DNA from: Lytechinus pictus
Taxonomy: Eukaryota; Echinodermata; Echinoidea; Temnopleuroida; Toxopneustidae
Direction: 5' to 3'
DNA: 64,000 nt
NCBI RefSeq assembly: GCF_037042905.1
Contig: NC_087258.1
Coordinates: 8,100,501 to 8,164,500, forward strand
The notes beneath the pieces were generated by a model, which worked only from the letters and a program-made list of their open reading frames with translations, did no database searches and had not been told where the DNA came from. The translations under genes were made by a program, and so were the position numbers. Of the stretch, positions 32,901 to 42,290 are shown piece by piece; within the stretch, counting starts at the first letter, position 1, and every line of letters starts with the position of its first letter.

Positions 32901-35408
32901 AAATTAAAGTACTGTTTCCATTTCATATCTTCATCTTTAATTTCGCGATAGCCATGATCGCCTTGGTTGTGTGTCATCTATTCAATATTTGTCACTTTAA
33001 TGTATTTCCTGCACAAAATAATTATCAAACAAGTCACTAGAATTCAGATAAACGGCATTCAATTCAATAAATTTGCAAGCATAACCATTTATCCGCATGT
33101 AGGTTCATTATTTCTGCAAAACATTCTTCAAATGAATAACCTGATTTTTTTTTAATAAAAAGCATTAAATTTAAGGAATGGGCATTCAAAGTAATTTATT
33201 CCATATGTGAGTTCATTATACTAGCAACATTTTTTTCAAATATGTTATTTATGTGTTAAGTAGGTACATGGAAATTAGAAAATGGGCATTCAAAATCAGA
33301 TATTGCATGGCGTGGCAGCTGATTAGTCAAACGAATTTTCGTACAGGCAAGCAGTTTTTTTTTTAGATAAGTGAATTAATTTAAGATATTAAGCAGCAAC
33401 TCACTAAAAAATATGTTGGTTATTCGGCGATTCTATTTCATGTAAAGGTATACTTTACCTGTTAGTAGTATTTGAAATAATGTTATAAATGTACTACATG
33501 TAGAATAATATTTTGTTTTTAATAAAGGCACTGGTTGGTGGTATGGAGCCACCCTTCCACACAGCGAAAACTGCGGTGTTAACCGGTGTACATAGAGGAC
33601 CACACCAGTTATTTTACACCGGTGTTAAATTGACAGTGTTAGTTTAGCACCTATAGGTGTTATTGCAACACCTTTGGTTGTTACATGTACACTCTTTGGT
33701 GTTATATTCAATCTCTAGGGTGTAATTTTAACACCAGAGGGTGTGGTCCTCTATTAAAACCCACTGGTGTCAGTTTTAACACCACAGTTCTTACAGTGCG
33801 AATCCACCATGGTTTACATACAGAGTATGACCCATGAAATTGAATAAATTTGAAAATATGTATAAAAAGGGACATGTCAGTGGCGGATCCACTTTTGAGA
33901 GGCTAAAAAAATGGGGGGGTAGTGGAAGTCCTGGATCCGCCCCTGGGACATGTAATAAAGTTGAAAAGAACAAAAAAGTTAAACAGTAATGAAAATGCCC
34001 ACACGGCACTGTCAGCTGAAAAGGAAGAATATAGAATTGTCCTGAACACCTTTGTAAACAAAACGCAAAACCCTTTGCAAAAGACGCAATGTAAATCATA
34101 CATGGGACCCGGTGCATTAAAAAATGCCATAAAAACTCTAGCTAACAAACTGATGCCACTGAAATGTACACATTAAAAAACTGTGGCAAAACAAAATCCC
34201 AGAATTTTGTTATGGCAAATGTTTTATGCAACGGGTCCCTGATTAATTTTTTTGTGATGAAACCTAAGGACAATGTGGAAATTCAAATTTGAGCTAAACA
34301 AATATCTAATTTAGCCACAATGCATAACAATTCTAATTTTATTATAAATATGTTTATACATTCACTTATCATACACTTATACATTCATACATATGTACAT
34401 ACAGATGCCACACACGAGTTACACATCATTAGTTTGAACTCTCAGAAACGAAATTGGTTGCTCAAGCACTCCTATCGGTCACTGATGAAATTGAATGCAC
34501 GATTCCTAAATTTCATTGCCCACAATTTAGAATTAAAAAGTACATTCGTTAATTTGTAAGACCATTAACAAACATCTTTGCCCTAGAACGAAATCAAAAG
34601 CACATGACAAATATTGAAATTATCAAATTTGAAATAGTCTTGATCATAAATGTTATTATCATTCAATGTACTGGGAACTACTACTCACAAGTTTTTATTA
34701 ACTTTTCTGTAGTTTCCCATTTTCTCTGATATTATTTGTCATTCCTGTACATATTGTATATATATATCATTTCTTTTTATGCTGAGAAAATAAAAAAATT
34801 ATATTTAACTGAACTGAACTGAATTTATTTGAATGGTTATAAATGAATTATAGTGTCTTAACTTGATCCCATTGTCTGATTTTAAAATTTGAATGACCGA
34901 TATCTCCGGGAAAACGATACCGCGTGAATTTGAATGCACACTAATGAATTCAAGTCACTCCTATATGAAATTGGACGGGAAAACCTATATAACCCAAGAG
35001 GTAAAGTTGAAAGGTCTACGTCACATCGATCATAATATAAGAATAAAACAAGCATACAATGTACAAAAAATGACATGTTTGGCTTCCCATAATTTTGATA
35101 CAGAGTTAGACCATGTCCATGGCCTAAGTTAAACCCGACTTCGGAATACGGGTCATTATCTCAATGGTTTATCATATTACTTTTTTTTACAAACCCTTCA
35201 AAAAATTATATTAAAAATAATCGTCATAAATCAATTCCTTCCAAAATATCAACCTTCTTATTTATATCAACAGGAGTAAGCTATCAGAATGATGGTTCTG
35301 TAAAACGACCAATACTGTATATAGATCCAGAATTAATATCGCTAGATTCTATGTCTTTTGGATTAACAGCGACAACTAGGAATTCAAAGGAATCTACTTA
35401 CTGGACAT
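20783..35408 (-). CDS. Dispanin gene A: CD225-domain (IFITM/PRRT-like) small membrane protein
   Basis: Exons on the minus strand: 35408-35402, 27630-27470, 22345-22226 and 20938-20783. All introns are GT-AG; phases 1, 0 and 0 fit, giving 147 residues. The protein opens MSTTEVNMTNDRK, then a Pro/Gly/Tyr-rich tail (SGYPPRKN). It continues with a first hydrophobic segment (TGFAVIVTMMFCLPLGIVGL), a short polar loop (NKLRLGDNEGAREAAQSAF) and a second segment (RWSLSGLIIGSIILVIVIV). FCLPLGIVGL-x-K-A-S and GD-x-x-GAR-x-A-x-x-A-x-x-WS are CD225 hallmarks. Known of the family: small, often palmitoylated membrane proteins of endosomal or plasma membranes, including IFITMs and PRRTs. The GLIIG (GxxxG) motif used for IFITM self-association is kept. 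One membrane-proximal Cys is present. The PPxY motif of its paralogues is broken (PPSN). The gene is stretched over 14.6 kb by insertions in introns 1 and 2. Confidence 0.82.
21289..21480. repeat. (GAAA)n / GGAA-type microsatellite in intron 3 of dispanin A
   Basis: About 20 uninterrupted GAAA units, then degenerate GAAGGAA. Long frames on either strand here (Phe/Ser/Leu or Lys/Glu/Arg) are artefacts of the repeat. Confidence 0.95.
21500..22205. repeat. 700-bp (TCA)n-type trinucleotide microsatellite next to the exon 3 donor
   Basis: TCA interspersed with TTA, TCG and CCA units, starting about 20 bases past the donor GTAAGT. Gene B has a shorter one at the same place (39116-39260), so the tract predates the A/B duplication. 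In the frame of exon 3 it reads Asp/Asn. Confidence 0.95.
22226..22345 (-). CDS. Dispanin A exon 3: first CD225 membrane segment
   Basis: Acceptor CATAACCAG|GGAATG (poor pyrimidine tract but conserved in B), donor TCTCAG|GTAAGT. Encodes GMVRQAPSQQPIRDYTGFAV, then IVTMMFCLPLGIVG and LVKASQ. The trinucleotide microsatellite starts just inside the following intron. Confidence 0.85.
23360..23967. mobile_element. 608-bp foldback MITE (TTAAAGGACAAGTC ends), copy 1
   Basis: Inverted arms about 180 bp long. They contain GAAAATTTCATCAAAATCGG, ATGTAAAATAAGAAAGTTAT and GACATTTTAAAGTTTCGCTT in both orientations. Same family as 47533-48129. Confidence 0.8.
25270..26175. repeat. Old dispersed repeat, copy 2
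   Basis: Uninterrupted relative of 16880-18450. It gives the empty-site sequence for the foldback there. Moderately diverged, with no protein-like frame. Confidence 0.65.
26657..27469. other. Intron 2 of dispanin A next to exon 2
   Basis: Contains an (AAT)n tract at 26877-26907 followed by SINE-tail-like sequence. 27080-27440 aligns loosely with gene B 40600-40960 (TATAAAGTTCTTGTCGAAGC, ATAGGTCTGCTATTAGTGGC). No exon was seen. Confidence 0.5.
27470..27630 (-). CDS. Dispanin A exon 2: proline-rich cytoplasmic N-terminus
   Basis: Acceptor ATTTTACAG|CCACGG, donor GATCAC|GTGAGT. Reads TTEVNMTNDRKMPITGNGYP, then VSSGYPPRKNYVT and ends AQLVDH. A second in-frame ATG at 27616 could be a downstream start. 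The counterpart in B ends VVNH with GTAAGT. Confidence 0.8.
28390..28805 (-). mobile_element. 3' fragment of a CR1/Jockey-like LINE
   Basis: The minus frame 28779-28537 reads MFDKMAPSYRSELL, then GERGYAHAAPELWNSITLNL and FKSALKTYLF, the usual last 80 residues of LINE reverse transcriptases. 5'-truncated; AATAATAAT-type 3' tail near 28410. Lies in gene A intron 1. Confidence 0.75.
28809..28930. mobile_element. One arm of a foldback MITE (TTAAAGGGATGGTCCGGGCTG)
   Basis: Matches the left arm of the complete copy at 56657-57188 (TAAATAAATAGAGTAAAATT, AAATTTCATCAAAATCGG). The partner arm is not seen downstream. The L1-like fragment follows directly. Confidence 0.65.
28931..29870 (+). mobile_element. 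Degenerate L1-like LINE, reverse transcriptase N-terminal half
   Basis: Interrupted plus-strand frames carry RAPWFESGEKEAAYF, then EMQLNKSPGNDGLSVEFYIT, PISLLNVDYKILTKIL and LLAIDFEKAFDSIS, in the order of L1 RT motifs. Several stops are present; it is broken off after FDSIS. Opposite strand from the L1 fragment at 31390-32980. Confidence 0.8.
30040..30540. repeat. Degenerate tandem repeat, about 180-bp unit
   Basis: ATTCAAAATGGCCGCC-like, CTATTATGTACAAT and GAGCACTAAAATGCA words recur at about 30045, 30183-30270 and 30362-30450. Short open frames here are repeat-derived. Confidence 0.6.
31390..32980 (-). mobile_element. 5'-truncated L1/Tx1-like LINE: ORF2 C-terminus with zinc-binding domain
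   Basis: Two minus frames in different phases, 32977-32465 and 32438-31836. The second has LRLRYCTLNSRLREFQYKLL, then CSFCEKEEETYEHLFYTCEF: the C-x2-C...H-x4-C zinc-binding motif at the end of L1-type ORF2. A frameshift lies near 32450. About 450 bp of AT-rich 3' sequence ends in an A-run on the minus strand (CTTAATACAAAAAAAAA). Not functional. Confidence 0.8.
33559..33798. mobile_element. 240-bp MITE (CACAGCGAAAACTG ends), copy 1
   Basis: Inverted ends around AACACC/GGTGTT-rich arms. About 90% like the copy at 40043-40279 by eye. Flanks show no TTAA here. Confidence 0.75.
33878..33944. mobile_element. 67-bp miniature element with perfect 9-bp target duplication
   Basis: CAGTGGCGGATCCA at the left and TGGATCCGCCCCT at the right are inverted. 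GGGACATGT stands on both sides (33869-33877 and 33945-33953). Nine-base duplications are typical of Mutator-like transposition. The GGCGGATCC ends resemble those of the 3.9-kb insert in gene A. Confidence 0.75.
33954..35070. other. Gene-free stretch of dispanin A intron 1
   Basis: AT-rich. No protein motifs or inverted repeats recognised. Confidence 0.4.
35071..35155. mobile_element. One end of a GGCCCGTATTCTGA-type element
   Basis: TAGACCATG, CCTAAGTTAAACC and GACTTCGGAATACGGG match the right end of 55744-56060. No left end was found. Confidence 0.55.
35402..35408 (-). CDS. Dispanin A exon 1: seven coding bases
   Basis: ATGTCCA followed by GTAAGT. It joins CC of the next exon to give M-S-T-T-E-V-N. 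Supported by an aligned counterpart in gene B (42290-42284), a conserved region upstream, and the identical phase in all three genes. The 5' UTR should run to about 35485. Confidence 0.72.
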
Positions 35409-35640
35409 TCTGAAAATGTAACAATCTTTTTTTAACTGCCTAAAGGAACACCTGCACTCTCGGATTGATCTTCTAAAGTGAATCAAAATATTTTGAAGAC
35501 ATTCTGATTTATAGATTTTTGTGTTCATTTCTATCACTTGCCTCATCTACGTAATACTATTCTTCCCTGGTTTCATGTCGTCATGAATACTTATATCGAA
35601 CATCGAAAGTAAAATAAAATAAAAATCCATTCCTAACTTC
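35409..35640 (-). promoter_or_regulatory. Upstream region of dispanin A, conserved with gene B
   Basis: Aligns with 42291-42500 (ACTTTAGAAGATCAATCCGA; TTCATGTCGTCATG; GCACAATTTCAAATAGGA). It covers the presumed 5' UTR, TATA box and proximal promoter carried along in the duplication. No clear interferon-type element was seen. Confidence 0.5.
35507..35513 (-). promoter_or_regulatory. Candidate TATA box of dispanin A
   Basis: TATAAAT 99 bases upstream of the ATG. It aligns with the same word 100 bases upstream in gene B and 115 in gene C. Flanking blocks (GGAAGAAT farther upstream, AGAAGATCAATCCGA downstream) are also shared with gene B. Confidence 0.55.
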
Positions 35641-35679
35641 CCGGGTAACCTGGCACAATTTCAAATAGGAATCACAATA

Positions 35680-35930
35680 AGTGTTCAGGGGGTTTCACAC
35701 CGGGATGTGCGTAGAGTTGCGTAGAGACTACGCAACACTATGCCGCCGTTCGTTTTGCCCAAGCAACTCTACGCAGAATGGGTACGCGGGGGCGCAAAAA
35801 ATAAAAAAGTTATTTTTTGCGCACTCTTGGCGTAGAACCAGGTCTACGCAAGCCTACGCAACTGTCCGCCACTTTTACGCAACACTACGTAACTGTACAC
35901 CGCTCCTACGCAACACTACGCCAAAATGAT
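35680..35930. repeat. Clustered CTACGCAAC words (foldback-like)
   Basis: More than ten occurrences of TACGCAAC, CTACGCA or the inverse TTGCGTAG within 250 bp. Unusually GC-rich for its surroundings. It lies just past the A/B-conserved promoter block. Ends are unclear. Confidence 0.6.
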
Positions 35931-36369
35931 ATTTCTCACTTCCTCACTTGTAAAAACTTGCGCATTGAATGAAAATAATTACATGTAAATAAATAGAGTA
36001 AGATTCACTGAGGAAAATGCAGAAATTTTGATTGAAAAAATAGCAATATTTTGCAAAAACAGTTATATGCACTTTGTCATGATTATTGATTAGGCGGGCT
36101 GATGATTAAATATCCCCACTTTCTTTTTGCTTGTCATTACATGATATCATAATCATTCCATATTTTCATACATGTGTGTACGATCTGGACATAGTAACTT
36201 GGACATAAGGGTATTAAAGTATTACTAAATGTAGCCCGAGTTTCAGATTACATAACCGGGATCAAAAGACATTTAAGGTCAATGAACTTTTGCCATTTTG
36301 GGGGAATCGACATCGAAATTTTAACCAAGGTTAAGTTTGTCAAATGTCTGCATTTAGATAATTTGCTCC

Positions 36370-36505
36370 AAAAAATTTCAGCTCGCGCTTCGCGCTCGCA
36401 TTATTTGATCATTGAGATACAAATCCGTTTAATGACACTGTCCCTAAAATATTTCTATTATGTCAGTTTACCTGGCAACTGAGCGCGCTTCGCGCGCTCA
36501 CTAAG
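36370..36505. repeat. Isolated mirror-repeat units
   Basis: CAGCTCGCGCTTCGCGCTCG near 36378 and a variant GAGCGCGCTTCGCGCGCTCA near 36481. Same family as the arrays at 22.9-26.3, 50.4-53.2 and 62.5-63.5 kb, but without recognisable transposon ends. Confidence 0.7.
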
Positions 36506-37136
36506 TGACTCAAAATTCTTGCTAGTACCCCCCCCCCCCAATGCTGTGACCCACGGTACGCCACAGCTTGATGCCGCAGTAAATCTAAATTCCAACATGA
36601 TGAAGTTGTTTGGTTGAGTCAGATAATCAACTTAGTGCTAAGTTCCGAAACCCCCAAATCAAAATTTTCTTAATTGCTATTAACCCTTTTATTGAAGGGC
36701 AAATTTGATCAGATTTGAGTTCTGCACATTGGTAACACAGGCATTTTCTTTCTTTGCTACACACGTTCAACAAAATTAATGTCTCTAAAACTCCTTTACA
36801 AATAAATTAACTTAATTTATATTTAGTATTATGTTCGCCAATTCATATGTGAAACTTTATTTATGTGTGATGAACAAAATACAAATGTAGTATGACTGCC
36901 TACTGAATCATCGTGTTCTAATACATTTTTCCATTTCATAGTTAGATTCGGATTTTACTCTGTAATGATAATTGAATTTCTTTCTCCCGTTCAACCCAAG
37001 ATTCTTAACTTAATTGAACCTCCTATCTAAATTAATTGAAAGAGAAGTCTGCTATGAATCAGTTGTTTACATATATTTAATCAATAAACTGCTTGGCTTT
37101 CAGTGTGAATAGGCAGTCTAGCTGTACATACATGTC

Positions 37137-37170
37137 ACCCCCCCCCCCCACACACACACACACACACACC
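37137..37170. repeat. Poly-C then (CA)n microsatellite
   Basis: A run of C followed by about ten CA units. Same arrangement at 49441-49473. Confidence 0.9.
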
Positions 37171-38099
37171 TTGATAAAGAAAAATAATATACCCCCTGTG
37201 CTGCCACGGGTAATTGCTGTTAGTATTTATAAGAAACTTAATACTTTTCTTTCTTGTATCTACATGACAAAATATTTCGTTCTTGTACCTTAACAAATTT
37301 AATTTACAAAACGTTAAAGCAAGTCAAATGTACGAAACTCCAGGTAACACTCACTGTTTCTCCTCTCTCTGCCCACATCCTTCCTCTCTCCCTATCTACC
37401 CCCCCCCCTCTCTCTCTCTCTCTCTCTCCATCACTTTCCTCTTCCTCCCCCCCCCCCCTCCCCTCCTTCATCACTGATTCGGCAAAGCGTTCTGCAAAAT
37501 TTCAGCGTTTTTTTCTTGCATATCAATACAATTTCATATCTGACCGTTTTCTAACGAGGATATAAGACTACCGCACCCAATAATAGTCAGCCACTGTAGC
37601 TAATTTTACCACCTGTTAACAGGTGTTTTATTGACATGAATTATTTATAACAAAATATACATCTAGAAAAAATAAAAACATTTTATTATTAACAATAGAA
37701 ATACAATGATTTTTATACTATTGCATTGTAAATCAAGTTATATTCATACAAACTTTCATATCATTTTTATCATTAATATCTTTTGTCATGATCACATGGA
37801 CAATATTATTCTTGGCCTTTTTGATCAGGAAGCAATTGGGAAATTAATGCAAATTTTGGTCAATCACTAGTGACCAATTACTCTTGAAAAGAGGAGAAAG
37901 CTGTTAACTTTGAATAATTTTATTATAAGTTGTAGTACGGAAGTTGGAAAACGGAAAACCATTCATCATGCTTTCTCTTCCTGAGAATGAGTCGCCATAA
38001 CGCAACCATGGCTATACCACCATGCCATATATTTAAGATAAGTCAATGACATCTAAGCTATAGTTAGTCCTGTTAGTACCTCAGACTTCTTAGATCTTC

Positions 38100-38105
38100 T
38101 TTATT
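38100..38105 (-). terminator. Candidate polyadenylation signal of dispanin B
   Basis: AATAAA on the minus strand, 90 bases beyond the stop codon. No counterpart was found as close to gene A. Confidence 0.5.
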
Positions 38106-38194
38106 CGAATTTGTCTACCGATTGGTCGGTAAACAAATATCATCAAGGGATATATGGCCAAGCTACGTCCTTGAACATAACAGATGAGGCCATC

Positions 38195-38359
38195 TTAATA
38201 TGAAAAGTCAATATATTGGGACTGGATAACTGCATAATAGACTATGACAATCACCAGAAAAATAGATCCAATAATGAGACCGCTCAAGGACCATCTGAAT
38301 GCACTCTGAGCAGCCTCTCTGGCGCCCTCATCGTCTCCTATGTTGCGCCTGTTTCTCGC
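38195..38359 (-). CDS. Dispanin B exon 4: loop, second membrane segment and stop
   Basis: Acceptor TTTATCCAG|GCGAGA. 54 codons ending in IDFSY and TAA. Gene A reaches its stop three codons earlier in diverged sequence. Confidence 0.85.
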   Translation of the reverse strand, partial: ARNRRNIGDDEGAREAAQSAFRWSLSGLIIGSIFLVIVIVYYAVIQSQYIDFSY

Positions 38360-41300
38360 CTGGATAAAAATGAATGATAAAAGGTAGATTTATTTCCAGT
38401 AATATGATTTGATAAACGAATGAGTGAATACAAAAGCAAGAAACTGAATACATCAATCAATGAACTTAGTTGATTTTTTTCATGATGCACGAATGAACTT
38501 AATAATCAGTAAATATGGTAAATGGCATGTATATGACAAAAAAATATGTGTCTTAAATAAATCGTGACATGGAAAGGGAGGATGAATAAATAAGAGAGAA
38601 AGGAGAGGAGAAAGGAAATTAAAAAAAATTATAAAAGAAACACAGAAAGGGACGTATTGAATGACAAACATAAGTTAGAGCGAAAGAAAATTATAAGTCA
38701 GAAAAAAATGGAACCAGTGGGACTGAACCTGCCATCTTTACTGCTTTCCGGACAGCGACTTTCATTACAGATCGAGCATGCGATTCTACACACATAGGAG
38801 TAATGCCGAAAATTTGTTTACAAATTAAAATTTCCTCCTATTAAAGCCTCTTTATTTACTAATCTTTGTCCACGGCTGACTGCATTTGCATATTAATGAG
38901 TCAGAAAGAAGAGGACGAGGGTCTTTGAATTCCAGCTCATCGTGACTAGTAGCCGTGAACCAGAATAGCCTGGTGGTTAAGTCGCTGCCAAGAAAGCATT
39001 AGATGGCAGGTTCGAATCCCACTGCTTCCATTTTTTCTGACTTATAATTTTCATTACAGATCGAGCATGCGCTCTTAAATACTTAAAAGTAATGTCGAAA
39101 ATGTGTTTACAAATTATCACCATCATTATTATCAACATCATTATCATCGTCATCACCATCATCATCATGATCATCATTAACATCATCCTCATCATCATCA
39201 TCTTCATCATAACTATGATCATCGCAATCTTCTTCCTCCTCCTCCTCCTCATCATCAGCACCATCATCCTTGATAGCACTTACCTCAGATGCTTTGACGA
39301 TCCCAACAATGCCCAATGGTACGCAGAACAAGATTGTGACGATGACAGCAAATACAGTATAATCTCGAATAGGTTGCTGCGAGGGAGCCTGTCTGACAAT
39401 TCCCTGGTTATGTGGAACATTCTAAATGGGATGAGGGAAAGATGGTGGTGCCATAAGTTTTGCCATTAATAAAAATAATAATATTAATAACAATATGTCC
39501 ATTTATATAGCGCAGTTACTATGTGCATACTCAACTGCGCTTTGATACTTGGTATCGTATTATTACACCGGCTTTAGCTCAGCCGCCATATTAATAGGCG
39601 CTAAAGCGTTCAAGGAAAAATCCTACCGGGTACCCATTCACCTCACCTGGGTCGAGTGCAGCACAATGTGGATAAATTACTCCATGGCTGGGATTAGAAC
39701 CCACGACCCTCTGTTTCAAAGTCCGGAGACTAATCCACTGGGCCACAACGCTCCATATTCAAAATTTAGTTCCTTTTTTTCTTTATCTTCTTTTGCAAAG
39801 GATATTTTGTTTTAGAAAATAACATTTGGTGAGCAAAATAGGATCCCGTTACATAAACAAGACTTATGATTATGGCAATTGTGCCATTATCATGGTAACT
39901 ACCATGAAAAATTGTGGTTTTAAATAGCTTTTGGCAATTTTTTTTCAGCAGGACTTTTTAAGCAACGAGGGCGGTGGTATTATTTTAGCGTGTATTAAAC
40001 GTTTATGATGTGAATTTTATATATCAGCAAGGTCTAGCTTAACACAGCAAAAACTGTGGTGTTAACCGGTGTACATAGAGGACCACACCAGTTATTTTAC
40101 ACCGGTGTTAAATTGATGGTGTTAGTTTCACACCTATAGGTGTTATTACAACACCTTTGGTTGTTATATTTACACTCTTCGGTGTTACGTTCAATCTCTA
40201 GGGTGTAATTTTAACACCTCGGGGTGTGGTCCTCTATTAACACTAACTGGTGTCAGTTTTAACACCACAGTTTTTACAGTTAATTATCATAGAGCTAAAG
40301 CATTGTAAAGTGAAATAAATTGAATTAACATAATTTACTTACGCTAGAAGTTGCAACAACAGTTATCCATAAAAAGATTATTACATTAGTTTAGCATTGT
40401 AATTTAAAAACAAAATGGAATAACAACAAAGAAAATGTACCTAAAATGAAAATAAATAAACATTCATATCATTTTGGATTACATTGAGAAAGAAGGAGAG
40501 AGTGTTATGAACACAGAGTTCTGTTCTTATTATAAACGGTATTGTATAAAAAGATTACTATTTTTAAGTAAACGGTAAATGTGGGCATTAAGATGCTATC
40601 CACCTTGCTTGATATAAAGTTCTTGTCGAAACCATGCATGTATCATTATCATCTTGTTCTCTGACATATTAAGGAAATTTAGTAAAAACAAAAAGTTGAA
40701 GAATCAATCTTATGAAATAGGTCTGCTATTAGTGGCCTCTGTTTTCGAAATTCTTTCAAATTTAGCAAAGGGACAAACTATAAACAGCATTTTATATGAG
40801 GTAATTTATGCAGTTTGGCAACAGTAAATTGTACACGTTCACTGAATACAGGATGTATTCAGTAGAAAATGTTTTCAGAGCGTCAGCAAGCGATTTTATT
40901 AACACAAATAAAGCCCTAATTCAAATGAGATTAAGGAATTCATGACGATTGAAATATGAGATATTCCAACTTACGTGATTCACTACAACAGTTGTGGGCT
41001 GTGCGGTATCGACTGGTTGGTAAGAAGGCGGGGCTCCGGGAGTGACGTAATTCTGTTGTGGAGGGTAGCCAGAATAAACTGGGTATCCATTACCGGTAAC
41101 GGTCATTTTCGTTTCGTTTGTCATGTTTACTTCCGTGGCTGTAAAATATGAAATATTGTAATATGCGTCACTTTTTATGGCATTTATGGCAAAATATGAC
41201 TTGAGATCAAACTGATTGCACATGTTGAACAGAATACAAATAAGAATATGGAAACGATTTGAAAATATAGGATGGATAACAAGACACAACTAAGAGCTAT

Positions 41301-41434
41301 ATTAATCAAAGTTCTGAATCAAAATAAATGAATTAAAATTAATCTAAATCTAACTCTAAGACTCGATCTTTCATCAAGTTCATATGTTTCATGTTCTCAG
41401 TTAGGTGGAATTCCTTTCCCCAATATTGTCGTTT

Positions 41435-41474
<40 letters not shown>

Positions 41475-42290
41475 ACACGTTACAAAATAAGTTATAATCA
41501 AACAAAGAAGAAGGTTCTATTGAGAAAAAAATAATAAGTGATCATGGCTGAAAAAGTATTCTGCAAGATCAAGCATTATAGGTAAGAAGACATAATAAAA
41601 TACATAAAAAGTGTTAATATTAATTGAGTCATTATCATCCCTATATTTAATGTTGTCATTATCAGTATTATTATTTAATTGATATCATTACCAGCTGTTA
41701 TCATTTCAAAGTCATTATAATTTTCTTGATTAATTAAACACAAATTTCACAAATATCCATCAGGTAAGAAGAAAAGCGTGAACATTTATAAGCAAATAAA
41801 ATCCGCAGAAGTTGAATTTATTGCTTAGCTACTTCAGTAAACTGTGACCTGGCTGTACTGCGTTGACAGGTCGTGAAAAAAGTATGTGACATGAAATGCT
41901 TTTACGTTATTGAACCTAAATCAAGTTGAAACTTAAAATAATCAAGGTAAACATGGTAAAGCAGTTGAATATTTATTAAGAAACCACAGTTCCTTCAAAT
42001 ACAATTGTTCTTGAAACCGGGTATATGGAAGTGATATAATGAATGATATGTGAATAAATTGAAACACAAAGAAGCAATTTAATTGATTAATCAATTAGCT
42101 GAATTAGGAACCAAACTCTGTAAGTCACATTATCTCAATGGTTTATCATTCTCACTTATATCAACAAGAGTAATCTTTAAAATGTTTTTTTTTTAATACG
42201 AAAACGATACATTGATCCAAAATTAACATGGCTAAATAAAAAATCTGTCGCAATAACAAAAAATTCAAAGTCTATCTACTTACTGGCCAT
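38195..42290 (-). CDS. Dispanin gene B: CD225-domain small membrane protein, close paralogue of A
   Basis: Exons on the minus strand: 42290-42284, 41138-40975, 39403-39284 and 38359-38195, predicting 151 residues. Reads MATTEVNMTNETK, then SGYPPQQN and TPGAPPSYQPVD. The first membrane segment is TVFAVIVTILFCVPLGIVGI. The loop is NRRNIGDDEGAREAAQSAF. The second segment is RWSLSGLIIGSIFLVIVIVY, with tail YAVIQSQYIDFSY. The CD225 signatures (FCxPLGIV, GD-x-x-GAR, WS-x-x-G) and GxxxG are intact. PPSY is a canonical PPxY motif; in IFITMs the equivalent recruits NEDD4-type ubiquitin ligases and governs endocytosis. Introns are much shorter than in A (4.1 kb total). It looks the more conservative of the pair. 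Confidence 0.85.
38705..38765 (-). mobile_element. tRNA-derived SINE head, minus copy
   Basis: Minus strand reads AAGTCGCTGTCCGGAAAGCA, then GATGGCAGGTTCAGTCCCAC: the B-box half of the same head as at 38955-39035. The two face each other about 200 bases apart in intron 3 of gene B. Confidence 0.6.
38955..39035 (+). mobile_element. tRNA-derived SINE head, plus copy
   Basis: A-box-like TAGCCTGGTGG (38966) and perfect B box GGTTCGAATCC (39009), then ACTGCTTCCATTTTTTCTGA. It has tRNA-like promoter spacing, but no convincing cloverleaf, so it is called a SINE head rather than a tRNA gene. Confidence 0.6.
39116..39265. repeat. (TCA)n microsatellite at the exon 3 donor of dispanin B
   Basis: Shorter orthologue of the 700-bp tract in gene A, with a (TCC)n part. 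Reads Asp/Glu in the frame of exon 3. Confidence 0.95.
39284..39403 (-). CDS. Dispanin B exon 3: first CD225 membrane segment
   Basis: Acceptor ATAACCAG|GGAATT, donor TCTGAG|GTAAGT. 40 codons, GIVRQAPSQQPIRDYTVFAV, then IVTILFCVPLGIVGIVKASE. Same length and borders as in A. Confidence 0.85.
39470..39757 (-). mobile_element. tRNA-derived SINE, full-looking copy in intron 2 of dispanin B
   Basis: The minus-strand head GGAGCGTTGTGGCCCAGTGG contains A box TGGCCCAGTGG. B box GGTTCTAATCC follows, then about 200 bp of body with GGGTACCCGGTAGGAT and a (ATT)n tail. Gene A lacks it at the aligned site, so it inserted after the duplication. Confidence 0.8.
40043..40279. mobile_element. 237-bp MITE in intron 2 of dispanin B, TTAA flanks
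   Basis: CACAGCAAAAACTGTGGTGT against ACACCACAGTTTTTACAG, with TTAA on both sides (40039 and 40280). Gene A reads TCTAGCTAATTGATC without the element. TTAA duplications are typical of piggyBac or Kolobok. Confidence 0.75.
40975..41138 (-). CDS. Dispanin B exon 2: proline-rich N-terminus with PPSY
   Basis: Acceptor ATTTTACAG|CCACGG and donor AATCAC|GTAAGT. Encodes TTEVNMTNETKMTVTGNGYP, then VYSGYPPQQNYVTPG, APPSYQPVDT and ends VVVNH. A second ATG is at 41124. Confidence 0.85.
41436..41469. repeat. (AT)n microsatellite in intron 1 of dispanin B
   Basis: About 17 TA units. The rest of 41140-42280 is AT-rich intron without recognised elements. Confidence 0.9.
42284..42290 (-). CDS. Dispanin B exon 1: seven coding bases
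   Basis: AGAATGGCCA|GTAAGT: the start codon has a good context (A at -3 equivalent, G at +4). Spliced, it gives M-A-T-T-E-V-N, in frame with exon 2. Confidence 0.75.

Noticed and set aside
35409-35640. Interferon-stimulated response element upstream of dispanin A
   Set aside because: GAAA-like words occur, but not as the paired GAAANNGAAA motif, and none is conserved in gene B.
38955-39757. tRNA genes suggested by A and B boxes
   Set aside because: No good cloverleaf or acceptor stem; bodies and AT-rich tails continue as SINEs.
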